Shown: in pieces, positions 11,375 through 22,241 of the stretch | How the letters are laid out: each line of letters begins with the position of its first letter | How positions within the stretch are numbered: position 1 is the stretch's first letter | Source of the DNA: Coptis chinensis | Lineage: Eukaryota > Streptophyta > Magnoliopsida > Ranunculales > Ranunculaceae | DNA length: 64,000 nucleotides | Direction: 5' to 3' | NCBI GenBank assembly: GCA_015680905.1 | Contig: CM027378.1 | Span: 6,987,001-7,051,000, forward strand | The notes under the pieces: model-generated | Seen by the model: only the letters and a program-made list of their open reading frames with translations | What the model was told of the DNA's origin: nothing | Database searches by the model: none | Made by a program: the position numbers and the translations under genes

Positions 11375-12640
11375 CTCTGTTTGCTCTACGCTCGAAAGTT
11401 CGGCAAAAATAAAAGTGGTTTCTTATGTTGAATCTCCAACTTGCACTTCCAAAAGGTGATCCACTTTAGGTGACGCTTTCACATGAACCTCAATATTATA
11501 GATGGAGGGCATGCCACTTGGTAACTGCAACTTGGGCAGGGCACTTGCAAGGATGGTATTACCACGAACTTCAGATTTTTTATAGTCATCCATTGCTTTG
11601 TCATGACAGGCATGGGCAAATACTTGGTTACTACGAACCTTACAAATATGCCCAGAGAATGGGAACTTGACACACTAATGAAATGTGGAGGCTACAACCC
11701 CCATGGAATGTATCCAATCTCTACCCAAAATTACGTTATAGTGGGAACAATAGTCCATCAATAAGAAATCGAGCTCAACTTCTTTGTTCATTAATTTGAT
11801 TGGTAAGGTAATTCTTCCAACCGCCGAAGATGTTGTCCCGTCAAAAACGATGATAGGATTGTCTTCGGCGATGATCATACCCTCGCGAAGTTGCATCTGA
11901 GAATAACATCCACTGAAAATGACGCTGGAAGTGGCCCCTGTGTCGATCATTACCCATTGAACACGAGAAGCACCTATAGACACAGTAATTATGACTGCGT
12001 CATAGTGAAGGTGATATACACCAAGGAGATCGTCATCAGTGAATCGGAGGGGCTCTTCTTCAGAAGTTTCGGTCTGGATTCCTTTGACAAAATCGACTTT
12101 GTTGACATGGTTAAACTCACCAACATAATTAACTTTCAAGCGCTTTTGATTCTTACTCTGACTTTTGGAAAGAGACTCAACATGAGAATGGGAAACATTA
12201 ATGACATGCTCATAAGTCGCAGCAACTGCCTGTTGAGAGTTTTTAGTAAGATATTCGTTTAAAATTCCTTTCTCCACTAATTTCTGAATCCGACCCCGGA
12301 GAGAGCGACAAAGTTCTGTCTTATGGCCATAGTCATTATGGAACTTACACCGCAAGGATTTGTCCCTTGTAACTTTGGTATCTTCTGAAAGCGGATAAGC
12401 AGGGAAAGAAGATTCCCACTTTTCAACTTCTCATATATAACAGAGTACTTGGCATTGAGCGGGGTCAGTTTTAGCTCAGGTAGAGTCTTTCCATCACGAT
12501 TGAAATTGACTTGCTTCTGATTGTCATTATTTCCATCGTTATGTTGTTGATCCGATCGTCCTGCCCGGCTTAGAATTCTTCTTTGTCAAAAAAAATCTTT
12601 ACTCCGAATATCTTTGTCTCTTGTTGCTTTCGCCGATAGG
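11375..12640 (-). pseudogene. Gag C-terminus and protease of the Tat-type element
   Basis: An open stretch from 12355 to 11675 begins with a knuckle-like CKFHNDYGHKTELC and then a basic linker. The aspartic protease follows, with active site VMIDTGATSSVIF (about 11950) and the second hallmark YNVILGRDWIHSMG (about 11710). Upstream, 12640-12355 gives only broken gag sequence. Toward 11375 the region leads into the reverse transcriptase with several frame changes. Confidence 0.8.
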
Positions 12641-12699
12641 TTCTCCTCGATACGGATGTGTTGTTCATCCCTAACATACAGATCGTACCGAGTTTTAGA

Positions 12700-13540
12700 G
12701 ACACCTTTCATATGTGGGGGTTAGACATCATGGGACCATTCATTCCACAAAAGAAAACAGGACTCAAATACGTCCTAGCAGCCACAGATTACTTTACCAA
12801 ATAGGTTGAAGCAATCCCACTAGTTCAAGTCAAAGAAGTCCACATCATTAACTTCATATGGACCAATATCATCACAAGATTTGGTCTACCACACACCCTT
12901 GTCATGGACAACAGAACCCAATTTGCTGGCTCACAAGTCAAGGCATTTCTACAAAAATGGTGTATCATTCAAGCATTTTCTACACCTAGATATGCACAAA
13001 GCAATGGTCAGGCAAAAGCTACCAACAAATCAATCAAAGAAAATCTCCAAAAGAATTGGAGAGAAAGAAAAGCCTATGGCTAGAACAACTCGAGAACATT
13101 CTATGGGCATACAGGACAACAGCCAGAGCCATTACCAATGAGTCTACTTTCACACTTTGCTTCAGAACAGAAGCAGTCATACCATCAGAGCTCACAATCA
13201 CAACCACACGATCTAACATCGTCGAATCAATAGATAATGACAACATCTTGGCAAAAGAAGTCGATCTCCTAGAAGAGCGAAGGGAATCAGCTACAATATC
13301 CCTAGCTCGGTACCACCAAACAATCCAACGATCTTACAACAAGAAGGTCGTCCCAAGATCTTTCCAAGCTGGTGATCCTCAAAAAGACATTAGCTCCAGC
13401 CAAGCTCGACCCAACATGGGAAGACCCCTACATTGTTGACAAAGTCATGGGAAATAGAGCATACTGAATCAAAACTCAACTCGATGATATGCTTACTCGA
13501 CCTTGGAACACAGCTCTCCTCAAGCGATTTTATCAATAAT
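12700..13540 (+). pseudogene. Integrase core and C-terminus of the plus-strand Tat-type element
   Basis: The core starts HMWGLDIMGPF (first Asp), then YVLAATDYFTK, VMDNRTQFAGSQ (second Asp) and RYAQSNGQAKATNKS. In this family the last motif is normally NGQ-x-E-x-TN, so the catalytic glutamate is lysine here (AAA at about 13015). The C-terminal part, LWAYRTTARAITNESTF and FRTEAVIPSEL, runs in another frame from about 13056. A TAG follows YFTK. It is a dead integrase. Confidence 0.8.
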
Positions 13541-14639
13541 CTTTCTCCAGATGTATCAATCAATATGAATAAAATTTCATCAGCATTTCGCGTACAAATG
13601 TCATCTTTGCATTACATGAATATCATGCATCTTGCACTAAGCTACCCGATCTGGGACATCACAATGTCAAGTCGTATACCAAAGCCGGAGTTAAGAACAA
13701 CTCAACTACAATTACCATGCAGTGGTTAATTACCAATCAAATTGAACCTAATGTCCCCCAAAGGGACCCTAAATCAACTTAACACCAACACCAGGGTTAA
13801 GCATGATTCAACTGTAATTGCCACGCAATTATCAGTCAAATACAAACATAAGGGACCCCCAAAAGGACCCAAAGCCAACTTAAGGCATTTGAAAAGGGTT
13901 AAGTTCGGCTCAACTATAACTACCATTCAAAGGCTAGTTATCAGTCAATAAGAAGTTCCCCCAAAAGGAATGACCCAATCAAGACACACAAGGAGACCTA
14001 AAAGACAGCTACGCTCATCTAATCAGGTCGTGAACCAAATAATTACAACCTTCGAACATTAGACGATCTACCACAATTCAACAGGTCATCAAAATCTACT
14101 ACTATGCAGCACAAAGCATCAAACAATAAGTCAAAACACAGGCAAAGCAATCACATGCATGCAAATTCAAATATAATATCAATGCAGAATAAGTAAGTAA
14201 TTTAAATATTTAACTTCTTACAAAATTTGGTTAGATACTAGAGGCCCCCAGGTTATTCTGAGAAAACAACCTCAGTACCCCCATCAAAAATCAAAATTGT
14301 CAATATCAGTTATCAGTATCAAACATAGCAATTAAGAAAATACAGTTCAACCATCACTCAAAATAACTTACAAGAAGAACAAGATTAGTTAACATCAGAA
14401 AGATTATCCACATTTAAGGGCTCCAGTTGGCAGCCCTCTTCACCAACAGACCTACTAGCCGAATCACCACTTGCGTTCAGCACTTCGATGGTAACATCTT
14501 CAATAGGCTGAGCAGCAGGAGCAGCACCAAGGTCGGATGGTAGCTCAGGTCATCTACTAGCATCTACAATAGCACTATCCACAGCTACTATTGCAACCCC
14601 ACTTTAGACCGACCTCTTGAGGGTTTTGTATTTAAGTTC
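13541..14639 (+). repeat. 3' non-coding segment with ~100 bp tandem repeats
   Basis: Three repeat units lie within about 13680-13985, each marked by a CCCCCAAARGGACCC-like block (near 13753, 13852 and 13955) and by AATTACCATGCA/ATTGCCACGCA variants. The rest, to 14640, shows no coding sequence. It lies between integrase and the antisense ORF, as in Tat-type elements. Short open frames here are incidental. Confidence 0.55.
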
Positions 14640-16628
14640 TAGTTCTATATAGTCATCCACTAGAACATAAACATCTCCACTCTCTACCAAATTGACCAGG
14701 TCGTTGTATTCTTTTTGAGCTCTTTCAGTAATGTCCTACGCTCGTTTGGTCTCATTAACCCAGTGTTGAACCTCCACCTTAGAAGCATCAAGTGTTGGTT
14801 GCAGCAAAGCCACCTTCCCAGCCAGGTCCCCGACCTGCAACCTCAGCCTCGTCACTTTAGCCCTTTCCACGTCTTGCACAGCCACCAACTTGTCATAAGC
14901 CTCCTTGGCCGCATCCAGCTCCTTCTTGTACAGGTCAAAGATAGTAGCCATCTCCCTCAGCTTCCTGTACATGGCCGAAACCTGACAAACCAAAAGAAAA
15001 TAAGTCAGATCGGAAAGATACTAGCAAAGCACAAACACAGATCAGATGGACACTTACGAAGCACAAGGAGTGATCCATATCTCTCAGGTTCACCCCCAAA
15101 TCCTTCCCAGTCTCCAGCTGGAGCCTATCCCCATCCAGGGACTCTCCAGCAGCCTTCCAGCAACTAATGAAGACTTGAAACTACAATCCAAGTTCTTCAC
15201 TAGCTTGGTCAACCCACTCACGGGGTCGTAGTAGCTAACCAGCCGGTCTAGGACGTCAGACTCAGTAGCCTTGTCACTTAGGGCCTCACTCCCCGACCCT
15301 TTGCACCTTTGGGCTGCTGGCTCAGTCTTACTAACCTTCTTCTTGCCCCAGGCATCAGCTACCCCCACATCAACTGCCAGCTCCTTCAGGTTCATCTTCT
15401 TCAAAGGATCCCGACCTGAAGAGGTACGACCTTCCCAAGCACTAGGTCGTTCCTCAGACTCAGTTCGGGACCTCTTCGTTCCCTCAGACTCAGCCACCTC
15501 AGAGCGCCTCTTCAGCTGAGGCCTCCAGAAAGGAGCAGGAGCATCACTAGCTCCCCCAGCACTTCCACCTGCACCACAACCAGATCAGTCACCATCACCC
15601 CCCTCAGCACATCTAGGAGCAAAACGGCTATCAGCAGCTCCTCTAGCCGTTCTCACTCCAGAAACATGTTGCCTTCTTTGGCTCTCCCTCTCCATCTCAG
15701 TGTCCGAGCTAGAATCAAAGATGTCAAAAACAAGCTTACGAGCCGTATTCTTTTGCTCCACCTTCTTCCGGTTGATCTTCTCCCCTCCACGCTTCTTAAA
15801 GTAGTGGGCAACCTCCCCCAAGACAGCTCGTTTCTCCTCCTAGCTTAAACAAGCAAACTTTTCTATAACGTCAAGCTGGGGACGACCCCGAATGGAAACC
15901 TCTACACAAAAGGAAACAAAAATATCATAACGTACAACATATTAAATATAATACTTACATACGACCTACAAAATAACTACCTACCATCCCACTTTATAGA
16001 ACGGGTATTCAGCTCACACCCAGAGGGGTTGTAATTACCCACAACCAACAGCGGCCTACACCCACATTCCTCCTTACTCACCACCACAATCATAGCAGAC
16101 TTCCCCCTTACGACCTGCAAACTAAAGTTCATTGCAGACTATCTCTTCACAGAGAAATGCTCCAACACATCCGCTAAGCGGGTATTATAACCCCTCTCAT
16201 TCAACAAATCCAACACATGGAAAAACCCTCCAACTATTCCCTACGAATTAACAAGGGGCTTTTCCACAAAAATTCAAAACCTCAACAGTAAGACGGGAAA
16301 ACTGCAATCTCATTCTAGCCTTCAACAGTCCATAACAAACCACCACTCCCCCATCCCGAGGAACATAATCACTGTTATACAATCTCCTCTCCTCACTCAG
16401 GTCGTACATCTCCAGGTCGGACTCTACCCAACCAAAGTCCTCCCTCAAAACAACATAACAACCTACTGACCTAAACTCCAACTCCTCAACCATCATCTCC
16501 AATGAAAAAGACGATGATGCCCCAACTCTACTACGAACCCTAACTTCAACATCTTTTTCACTTACAATTCTCTCTTTCCATTGGTCCAGCTCAACTTCCC
16601 CACCCAAACTATCACTGGTAACAGACAT
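14640..16628 (-). pseudogene. Antisense multi-exon ORF, Transposase_28-like
   Basis: A start reading MSVTSDSLGGEVELDQW (ATG ending at 16628) opens the first exon, which carries DGGVVVCYGLLKARMRLQFS and LTVEVLNFCGKAP. This layout fits 'putative gypsy type transposon' (Pfam Transposase_28). After a frame change it continues NERGYN, VVRGKSAM and SIKWDG, ending near 15985 at a GTAGGT donor. Exon 2 resumes after TGTGTAG (about 15900) and includes SSSDTEMERESQRR and an Arg/Ser-rich segment with KRSRTESEERP. A last exon (about 14993-14640) is a coiled coil. It is antisense to its host element, as known for Tat/Retand extra ORFs. Two or more frame breaks suggest decay. Confidence 0.6.
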
Positions 16629-17590
16629 TACGAGTGCAAATATAAACAAAATATCAAACTTTTTTAGATCAAGAACACGCACCTGAAGACGAAAGGTTGG
16701 AAAGGTTTTTTTTCTTTTTCTTTCGCTCTGCTTTTTCTTGACTCGTGCTGATAGAAAGAAAATGAGAAGCCACTAAGAGACCCTAAACCTTTCAGCTGCA
16801 CAAAACCTCAAGAAGAGACAAACATTTTGTATTCCTAAAAAACACAATCATAACTCGCCCACAAACCGCTGCAATTTTGGGCCCATGGGTCAGATCCAAC
16901 TGTTCCCGAGCAATTTTCCAAAATACAAAAAACACATTAGACAGACACATGTTAAAAAGCTTTGTTTTAACTTTTAGTTTCACACCCCAGCTGTCCAAAC
17001 AAGAAGTAAAACAAATGGGGCTGTGTAAGTACCCTCTGTTCTACATTTCATATCACTACAAAACACGTGTCCACAATCCAGGTCGTATCTCCATCAGCTC
17101 GTACCATATTGCCAGTACGTCGTAACGACCCAGACTCAGGTCGTCCCAAATCTCAGCTACAACCGTATATGGAAGCAAATCATCCAACGCAATCCTGGAG
17201 CTCAGTCAATGCACCAATTTAGGAGACATTAACTTTGTAACATCAAGAGTAATAGCGAATCATCAAGATAGCACACAATGTGGGTCTACACTTGACAAAT
17301 GGCATGGAGCAAATATGGAAGGTCAGTTTAAATATCTATAAGTAGAGAAAGATGAACTACGTAAGGCTTGATTCAAGTTTACCCTAAGAAACTCTATACG
17401 TAGGCAACTCTTGTCCCAAGAAGAGTGTAGTCATTCCCTATCAAACAGAACATCAGGTCGTTCACCCCAAAACACCAAACCTCTACATCCACCAAGACCG
17501 AAAGGAACAACCACCATGGTGATCGATCAGATGTGAAGAAGAGACGAAGAAGAAACAAGGTTCTAAGTTTTACCTCCAAAAGTTATTATT
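16629..17590 (+). mobile_element. LTR-like end of the plus-strand Tat-type element
   Basis: This is non-coding. It contains a TATA-like TATCTATAAGTAG (about 17334) and the GGCTTGATTCAAG ... CTATACGTAGGCAACT signature (17367-17409) seen in many plant Ty3/Gypsy LTRs; cognate versions occur at 26885, 34262 and 53038. It lies directly after the antisense ORF. I could not fix the start or end by paired termini. Confidence 0.45.
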
Positions 17591-17775
17591 TAAGGAAAGA
17601 AAATAAGAGTATTGAGGATAAGTTTAAGAAAGAGTCTTATAAAAGAAGCTAAAAAAAAGTAAAAAATAGAACTACGAAATATGTAGAGAGAGCATCTCTC
17701 ACTAGACATTTTATCAAGTCCTAAACAATCCCATAAGACTAGTCTCACCTCTTCTTTATTGCACATTTTCTCCCT

Positions 17776-17783
17776 TATAAATT
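17776..17783 (+). promoter_or_regulatory. TATA box candidate
   Basis: TATAAATT lies 100 bases upstream of the ATG at 17876 and is followed by a C/A-rich, pyrimidine-starting leader, a usual plant layout. A second TATATAAA at 17862 lies too near the ATG to serve it. Confidence 0.4.
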
Positions 17784-17875
17784 CCCCGAGCTCTTCTTTC
17801 ACACCACCACGGACACAACGCACACCAAAACTAATAAACACCAAAGACATATATTGAAAGGATATATAAAACATT

Positions 17876-18253
17876 ATGGATAAATCATAGACTCTACAGA
17901 TTGTCCTAAGCCTGTTGTTTGTTTCAGTGGCAGTTGCAATCACAGATACTGCACCAGCAGAAGCACCACTTCGTAACGAAAAAATCGAATACCTCGATCC
18001 TGACAACAAAACAAAATGTTTCGTGACCGAACAAACTATATTCGATGCATATGAAGCATTGGATACAAAGAATATCCAAGCTTTTTGTATGGTTTCTTGC
18101 CAAGAAATAGTGATTTCAAATCCAAGAAAATGTTGGGACAATGTTGCTAATGCATTTAGATTTAGAGAATGGGACCAAAATCTCACTAGCTGGGGAAATG
18201 ACTTGTGGAACCACTGCTTCAATTGGATTAAGCTAAGCAATACCACTCATTAA
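17876..18253 (+). pseudogene. Small secreted cysteine-containing protein, early stop
   Basis: The frame begins ATG at 17876 but hits TAG at codon 5 (17888-17890). After the stop the same frame continues with a hydrophobic signal-peptide core (LQIVLSLLFVSVAVA) and an Ala/Pro-rich cleavage region. A mature part of about 100 residues has five cysteines, spaced 22, 3, 10 and 27 residues apart, and ends at TAA (18253). The intact signal peptide and cysteine frame suggest recent inactivation, or a start I have misread. Small secreted plant families of the prolamin-like or ECA1 type are comparable in size, but the cysteine spacing does not clearly match any I know. Function is unknown. Confidence 0.5.
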
Positions 18254-18254
18254 G

Positions 18255-18255
<1 letters not shown>

Positions 18256-18287
<32 letters not shown>
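18256..18287 (+). repeat. (ATT)n microsatellite
   Basis: An uninterrupted ATT repeat of about ten units lies just past the stop codon of the small secreted-protein gene. Confidence 0.9.
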
Positions 18288-19960
18288 GTTTTTGAGCTCG
18301 TTCAACAAACGGGGATCGTTTTCATGAACTATTATGTGCTAAAAAAATTTAACTATAGAATATTGTAGTGTTTCAAATTTTGATGTCAACACTAATACTA
18401 TAACCTAGTATCATTAAAAGAAAAAATATCTCAACAAACATAATTAATTTGATTTATAACAAAAAATTATAGAAAAACAGAGAGTTTTATTATGAAAATT
18501 ATTAGAAACTATGTAGAGCTATGAGATATGAATATTATATTTATCACTCATCTAAATTTACTTGTTAAAGTAAGCATGTAAACCACCTTCATAGGTAAGG
18601 ATTGCTTGTGCTATGAGTTTCTCTTCCTCGATAGTGATCTAAGGTATGTAGAGATTCCTTTTACTCAATAGTAGCTAAGACAAGAAAGTATGATCAATGA
18701 TCTTTTACTAATCCTAGTGTCTTTTTCATCTCTAATCTCATCCATACTCAGTTCTAAATCCATTAGAAGAATCTGGCAATTAAGAGTATACGCAAATCTG
18801 CAACTCTTTCTCTAAAAATCTTACATGTATTATCCTAACACCAGATGCTTTGAATCTATCTGACGGAGGGTATAGCATGTGAGTTAGGATGTGAGTCCTA
18901 CTTTTCTCGATCTTTCTATTAGTATTCTATCTGAAATAGATTAATGTGCTTTATTCATGCAGGTATGCTCAAATGCTCGATTGGTTGGGCATACCACGTA
19001 ATAAAATAGTAAGGCAGTGTACAGTCTGATTCCTAGGCCTACTTAGAATTGGTTTAACCCAATAATAAAAACCCTTGCCTATGGAGTTGGTCTGTTCCAA
19101 GAAATAATCTAGCTTAACTGGATTCCACCACCAAAAGGACTTCTTCAACCAAAAGAATCCTATTAATACTGAACTTCCTAAACAAACCTATCCATATACA
19201 AAAGTATCAATCTGCCTAACACAAAACAATAACACTAATTATGGATATATACAAAATAATAATCCTATAATAATAAAGTTCTAATGACATAAGAAAACCT
19301 AATCAATTAACCTAAACAAACCTATATATATACAAAACCAACGATCTGCCTAACACAAAACAAAAAACACAGGTAAACTTTCAGTTTTTTTTTTTATTCT
19401 GATTTACATGTTGAATTTGATACATTAGTTTTACATATATAACTGAGTTCTTTTTCTTTTCTTTATTGCATATAATAGAAGATATTCAATCAAGGCTTCA
19501 GAAAGAGTTAAAAAAAAATGGATAAGGTAAACTATTTTTTTCCCAGTATCTTATTTAATAATTTTGTTGATTTCTCTCTGATGATAAAAACAAAAAAATT
19601 AATATTAACGTTTAAACACATGAGATATATTAGCGTAAGCTTGTAATGGTTTCTTTTTTATTATTCTTTTAATTCAAAATTATATTGAACTTAAGACCTG
19701 TATTAGTGTAACAACCACTCACTATTAACTATTCCTGGAACCCCTCTTACCCCTCATCTTTATTATTCTTCTCAATATTGTGAAATCAGTAGGACTGTGG
19801 GAGAGACAAGTCTCGAGTTGAAGCTATGAGTCAATCAATCCAACACAACAATTATTTTATCTTAAAGAACTTCAAAATCAAATCTTCCATTATATAATTT
19901 TTTATACTTAGCAACATATTACCGCTAAAAGTTTATCTGAAAACAGAACAAAAGAATAAC
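18288..19960. other. Intergenic, mostly unassigned
   Basis: No gene is recognised. Two things stand out. A ~60 bp block at 18692-18752 is repeated inverted at 26524-26583. A block at about 19300-19390 (CCTAATCAATTAACCTAAAC, then a CAGGTAAAC donor-like site) resembles the 5' flank of the dsRNA-binding-like copies near 23250, so it may be the detached 5' end of the first copy. Confidence 0.4.
18692..18752 (-). repeat. 60 bp block, inverted copy of 26524-26583
   Basis: The reverse complement reads GGATGAGATTAGAGATGAAA and then AAGACACTAGGATTA, as at 26527-26560, with about one mismatch in 58. Homology stops abruptly on both sides. Confidence 0.8.
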
Positions 19961-20390
19961 CTGTTCAGCAATCCCAATGTAAGCAAGTGAAAGGTCCTTT
20001 TGAAGCAGAATGACTTTCTCATTCAAAATGTCTCTATCCCAAAGTTTGTGTGCATGCTTTTCCAATTTGAATAGTAGTTCTGCCTCGATCTTTTTCGTAT
20101 GCCTTTGCCTTGATGCTCTCAACCTACATTCAGTTAAAATGTCTTACAAAGATGATTCAAGTATTGAACTTCTTATGTTGCTTTGTCTCTTTAGCTATAG
20201 AACCTACATCTTCTTTTAGTCGAGTCCCAGCCAACACCAACTTTTGATTAGGTTCAACAACACGAGCTTGAACAACAGATTTCTCAGCTAGCTCTACCTT
20301 GAGACTTTCCACAACACCCCTTAAAGTTTCCTCTAATTCCTTCTGCTCATTACTCTCTCCTTGGAGTTTGCTTATCATTGCTTGAAGTTC
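19961..20390 (-). pseudogene. Coiled-coil gene fragment, at least two exons
   Basis: Two open pieces on the minus strand encode helical, charged protein. The first (20378-20157) reads KELEETLRGVVESLKVELAEK; the second (20122-19961) reads KKIEAELLFKLEKHAHKLWD and DILNEKVILLQKDLSLAY. The second ends at a good splice donor (GAACAG/GTTATT at 19961). The junction between pieces is unclear, with a stop after KFNT. I recognise a long coiled coil but no named family. With no start or C-terminus in sight it is probably a fragment. Confidence 0.45.
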
Positions 20391-20958
20391 TTTTCTTTCA
20401 ACTTAGTATTATTGTTTCATTGTATTCAAGAGACCATGGTATGCCAACAACATCAGGAAGTTTCGCAGGGAAGTACCACCTATTCACTATAGCCCACTTT
20501 GACACACATTTAGTATCCTCCCACAGTAAAAGATCCTTCAATAAAACAAAACCTAAAATAATGCATGTTCTAAAAATAGCAAATTACTATTAGCCCTTAC
20601 ATAAGTGGATTGTCGAAGAAGTTAATAAATGGAAAATTAAGAAATAGCAAGTTCAACTTTGTGCAACTCGATAAATGGTGAGACTGCATTTTTTTGGATA
20701 ATAATAAATTCTCTGTACTGATAAAAATGGCTTGACTGAAGCTTTGAAGGTCTCAAATTGCCATTGTTAGTGTTAAATAAACCTAAATTATTGACAAATG
20801 ACTATGGTTATTAATGTTACCTTCTTCATTAAACCAAAACACTTCTTCACTAATTAGTTGACAATTTGTAACTGTTCCCATTCAAACTACAAAACATTTT
20901 GTTGTCGTTACTATCACATTCCAAATCATTAACTATTGTAATTTTTAAAATGCAGCTC
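20391..20958. other. Intergenic
   Basis: No gene is recognised. The last bases (TTTTTAAAATGCAG ending at 20955) resemble a splice acceptor directly before the ATG of the next gene copy. Confidence 0.4.
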
Positions 20959-21461
20959 ATGGAGTATGAAACCAAACACAATATTTCACTAAAGATGATG
21001 TTGAGGGAAATTCTCATTAAGGAAAAAATTCATGAAGAACCAGTTTACATATCAAAGATTAAAAACAACCAATACGCTGCAGATGTCATAATAAATTTGA
21101 CGATAATGAGACAAATCTTCAAAAATCCTAATTATCCTATAAGCCAATCATTTCTGGGGACGTATCAAGCTAAGAAAGTGGACTCAGAAAATGCAGCTGC
21201 AGGAAATGCTATCCGCTTTCTACAGCATATAACAAATTTGAGGTTTTAGACGTCAACCACAAAGAAGTCGTTACTAAATGTGAAGAGCTACATGAAGCAA
21301 ATACTAGAGAAAAAAAAAAACTTCATCAATATATTGAACACTTGAGAAAAGAAAATGTCTATTTGAAGGCAATAAATGAAGCATTGGTTATAGGAGGACC
21401 AAATTGGGAAATGGACTACCTAAGCATTCCAAATAATTTATCAGAATTGGATGAGGGTTAG
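20959..21461 (+). pseudogene. dsRNA-binding-motif-like protein with coiled-coil tail, copy 1
   Basis: The ATG at 20959 follows a splice-acceptor-like TGCAG, as in copy 2. The frame encodes LKMMLREILIKEKIHEEPVY, then a beta-strand-like segment, and ends SENAAAGNAIRFLQHI, close to the alpha-beta-alpha layout of a double-stranded RNA binding motif (EPVY early; KKVDSENAAAGNA at the second helix). A TAG at 21247 interrupts it. Two bases away the frame continues as DVNHKEVVTKCEELHEANTR, a coiled coil ending LSELDEG at 21461. The interruption may be a frameshift or a short unseen intron. Family placement is tentative because the second-helix lysines are only partly kept. Confidence 0.5.
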
Positions 21462-21905
21462 TGTAGTGTTAGATCTATCAAATTTATTTTTTTAGTTGTT
21501 TTCGAGATGAATTTTTTATTGGATGAGGATTAGCATAGTGTTAGATTCATCAAATTTATGTTTATCGATTGTGCTAATTTTTTTGTTTATCTATCATCTA
21601 ACATATTATTATTATCTTGAGGTCTTGCAAATAATGTTAAAATATTATTTACACACAAGAAAATATTAAAAAATATATATATACGATCAATATACTTACT
21701 CTCATACTAATGTTGCTTCTCATCTTCATGTTGCTGAAAGAAAGAAATAGAAGGCAAAGATAATCAGAGATGAGATGGTAACTTATTTACACGAAATATA
21801 ACTAGGGGAATCTATTAGAATTTGAATTGGGTTTCGAATTTGAATTAGCAAACCTGAAGTAAAGCCCAGACAGAACAATTCTGATACCAAAGATCTCATA
21901 ACACA
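21462..21905. other. Intergenic, AT-rich
   Basis: This stretch is the 3' side of the first dsRNA-binding-like copy and low-complexity DNA. Two near-identical short phrases, GATGAGGGTTAGTGTAGTGTT (21450) and GATGAGGATTAGCATAGTGTT (21522), form a ~72 bp imperfect duplication. No gene is seen. Confidence 0.4.
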
Positions 21906-22241
21906 CTATCCATGAACACTCTTCCCATGCCTCAACCACCTCAATTGACTACATACCAACAACAAGTTCACCATAACAACATCATTTAATTCCACCCCTT
22001 CACAAATCATGTTCCTATAGACTTCTAAACTCAACAATGGCTCCACATGTTGCGCATATCCAGCAAACATCACCGCCCAAAGCACCGTGTCTCTTTTAAC
22101 CATCCCATCAAACACTATTTTCGCTTCATAAATCCTCCCTGTAGTAACATAAACAAAAACCAATGCCGAAGCAACAAACAAGTTCTTCTCAAATCCCCAT
22201 TTAACACACAACCCATGCACTAACATGCTTCGATAAACCAT
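21906..22241 (-). pseudogene. PPR protein fragment
   Basis: A 111-residue open stretch reads SMLVHGLCVKWGFEKNLFVA, SALVFVYVTTGRIYEAKIVF, DGMVKRDTVLWAVMFAGYAQ and LSLEVYRNMICEGVELNDVV, three to four degenerate pentatricopeptide repeats in the PLS style of plant organelle RNA-binding proteins. Intact PPR proteins have about ten or more repeats, an N-terminal targeting signal and a C-terminal E/DYW region; none is here. It is a dispersed gene fragment. Confidence 0.7.

Larger units (their letters stand above)
7905..12640 (-). mobile_element. Tat-type Ty3/Gypsy retrotransposon remnant, minus strand
   Basis: Right to left the order is gag C-terminus, protease, reverse transcriptase, RNase H, integrase, the Ty3/Gypsy order. 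Sequence style (FAWKIEEMSGIDPSVACHKL, YIDDIVVKS, LWAYRTM) fits the Tat/Retand group. The 5' end is cut at about 12640, where another Tat-type element in the opposite orientation begins. No LTR pair is identified. Each domain carries stops or shifts. Confidence 0.8.
12690..17580 (+). mobile_element. Tat-type Ty3/Gypsy remnant, plus strand, with antisense ORF
   Basis: The element begins abruptly inside integrase (12690), facing the minus-strand Tat relic head to head. It continues with a non-coding 3' part containing ~100 bp tandem repeats, an antisense multi-exon ORF (14640-16628), and an LTR-like terminal region (about 16700-17580). An extra antisense ORF between integrase and the 3' LTR is a known trait of Tat/Retand-type elements. 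Gag, protease and reverse transcriptase are absent. The right boundary is approximate. Confidence 0.65.

Noticed and set aside
17915..18253. Egg-cell EC1 or ECA1 prolamin-like protein
   Set aside because: Size and signal peptide fit, but cysteine spacing (22, 3, 10, 27) lacks the adjacent CC and the spacing I expect; kept only as an unnamed secreted protein.
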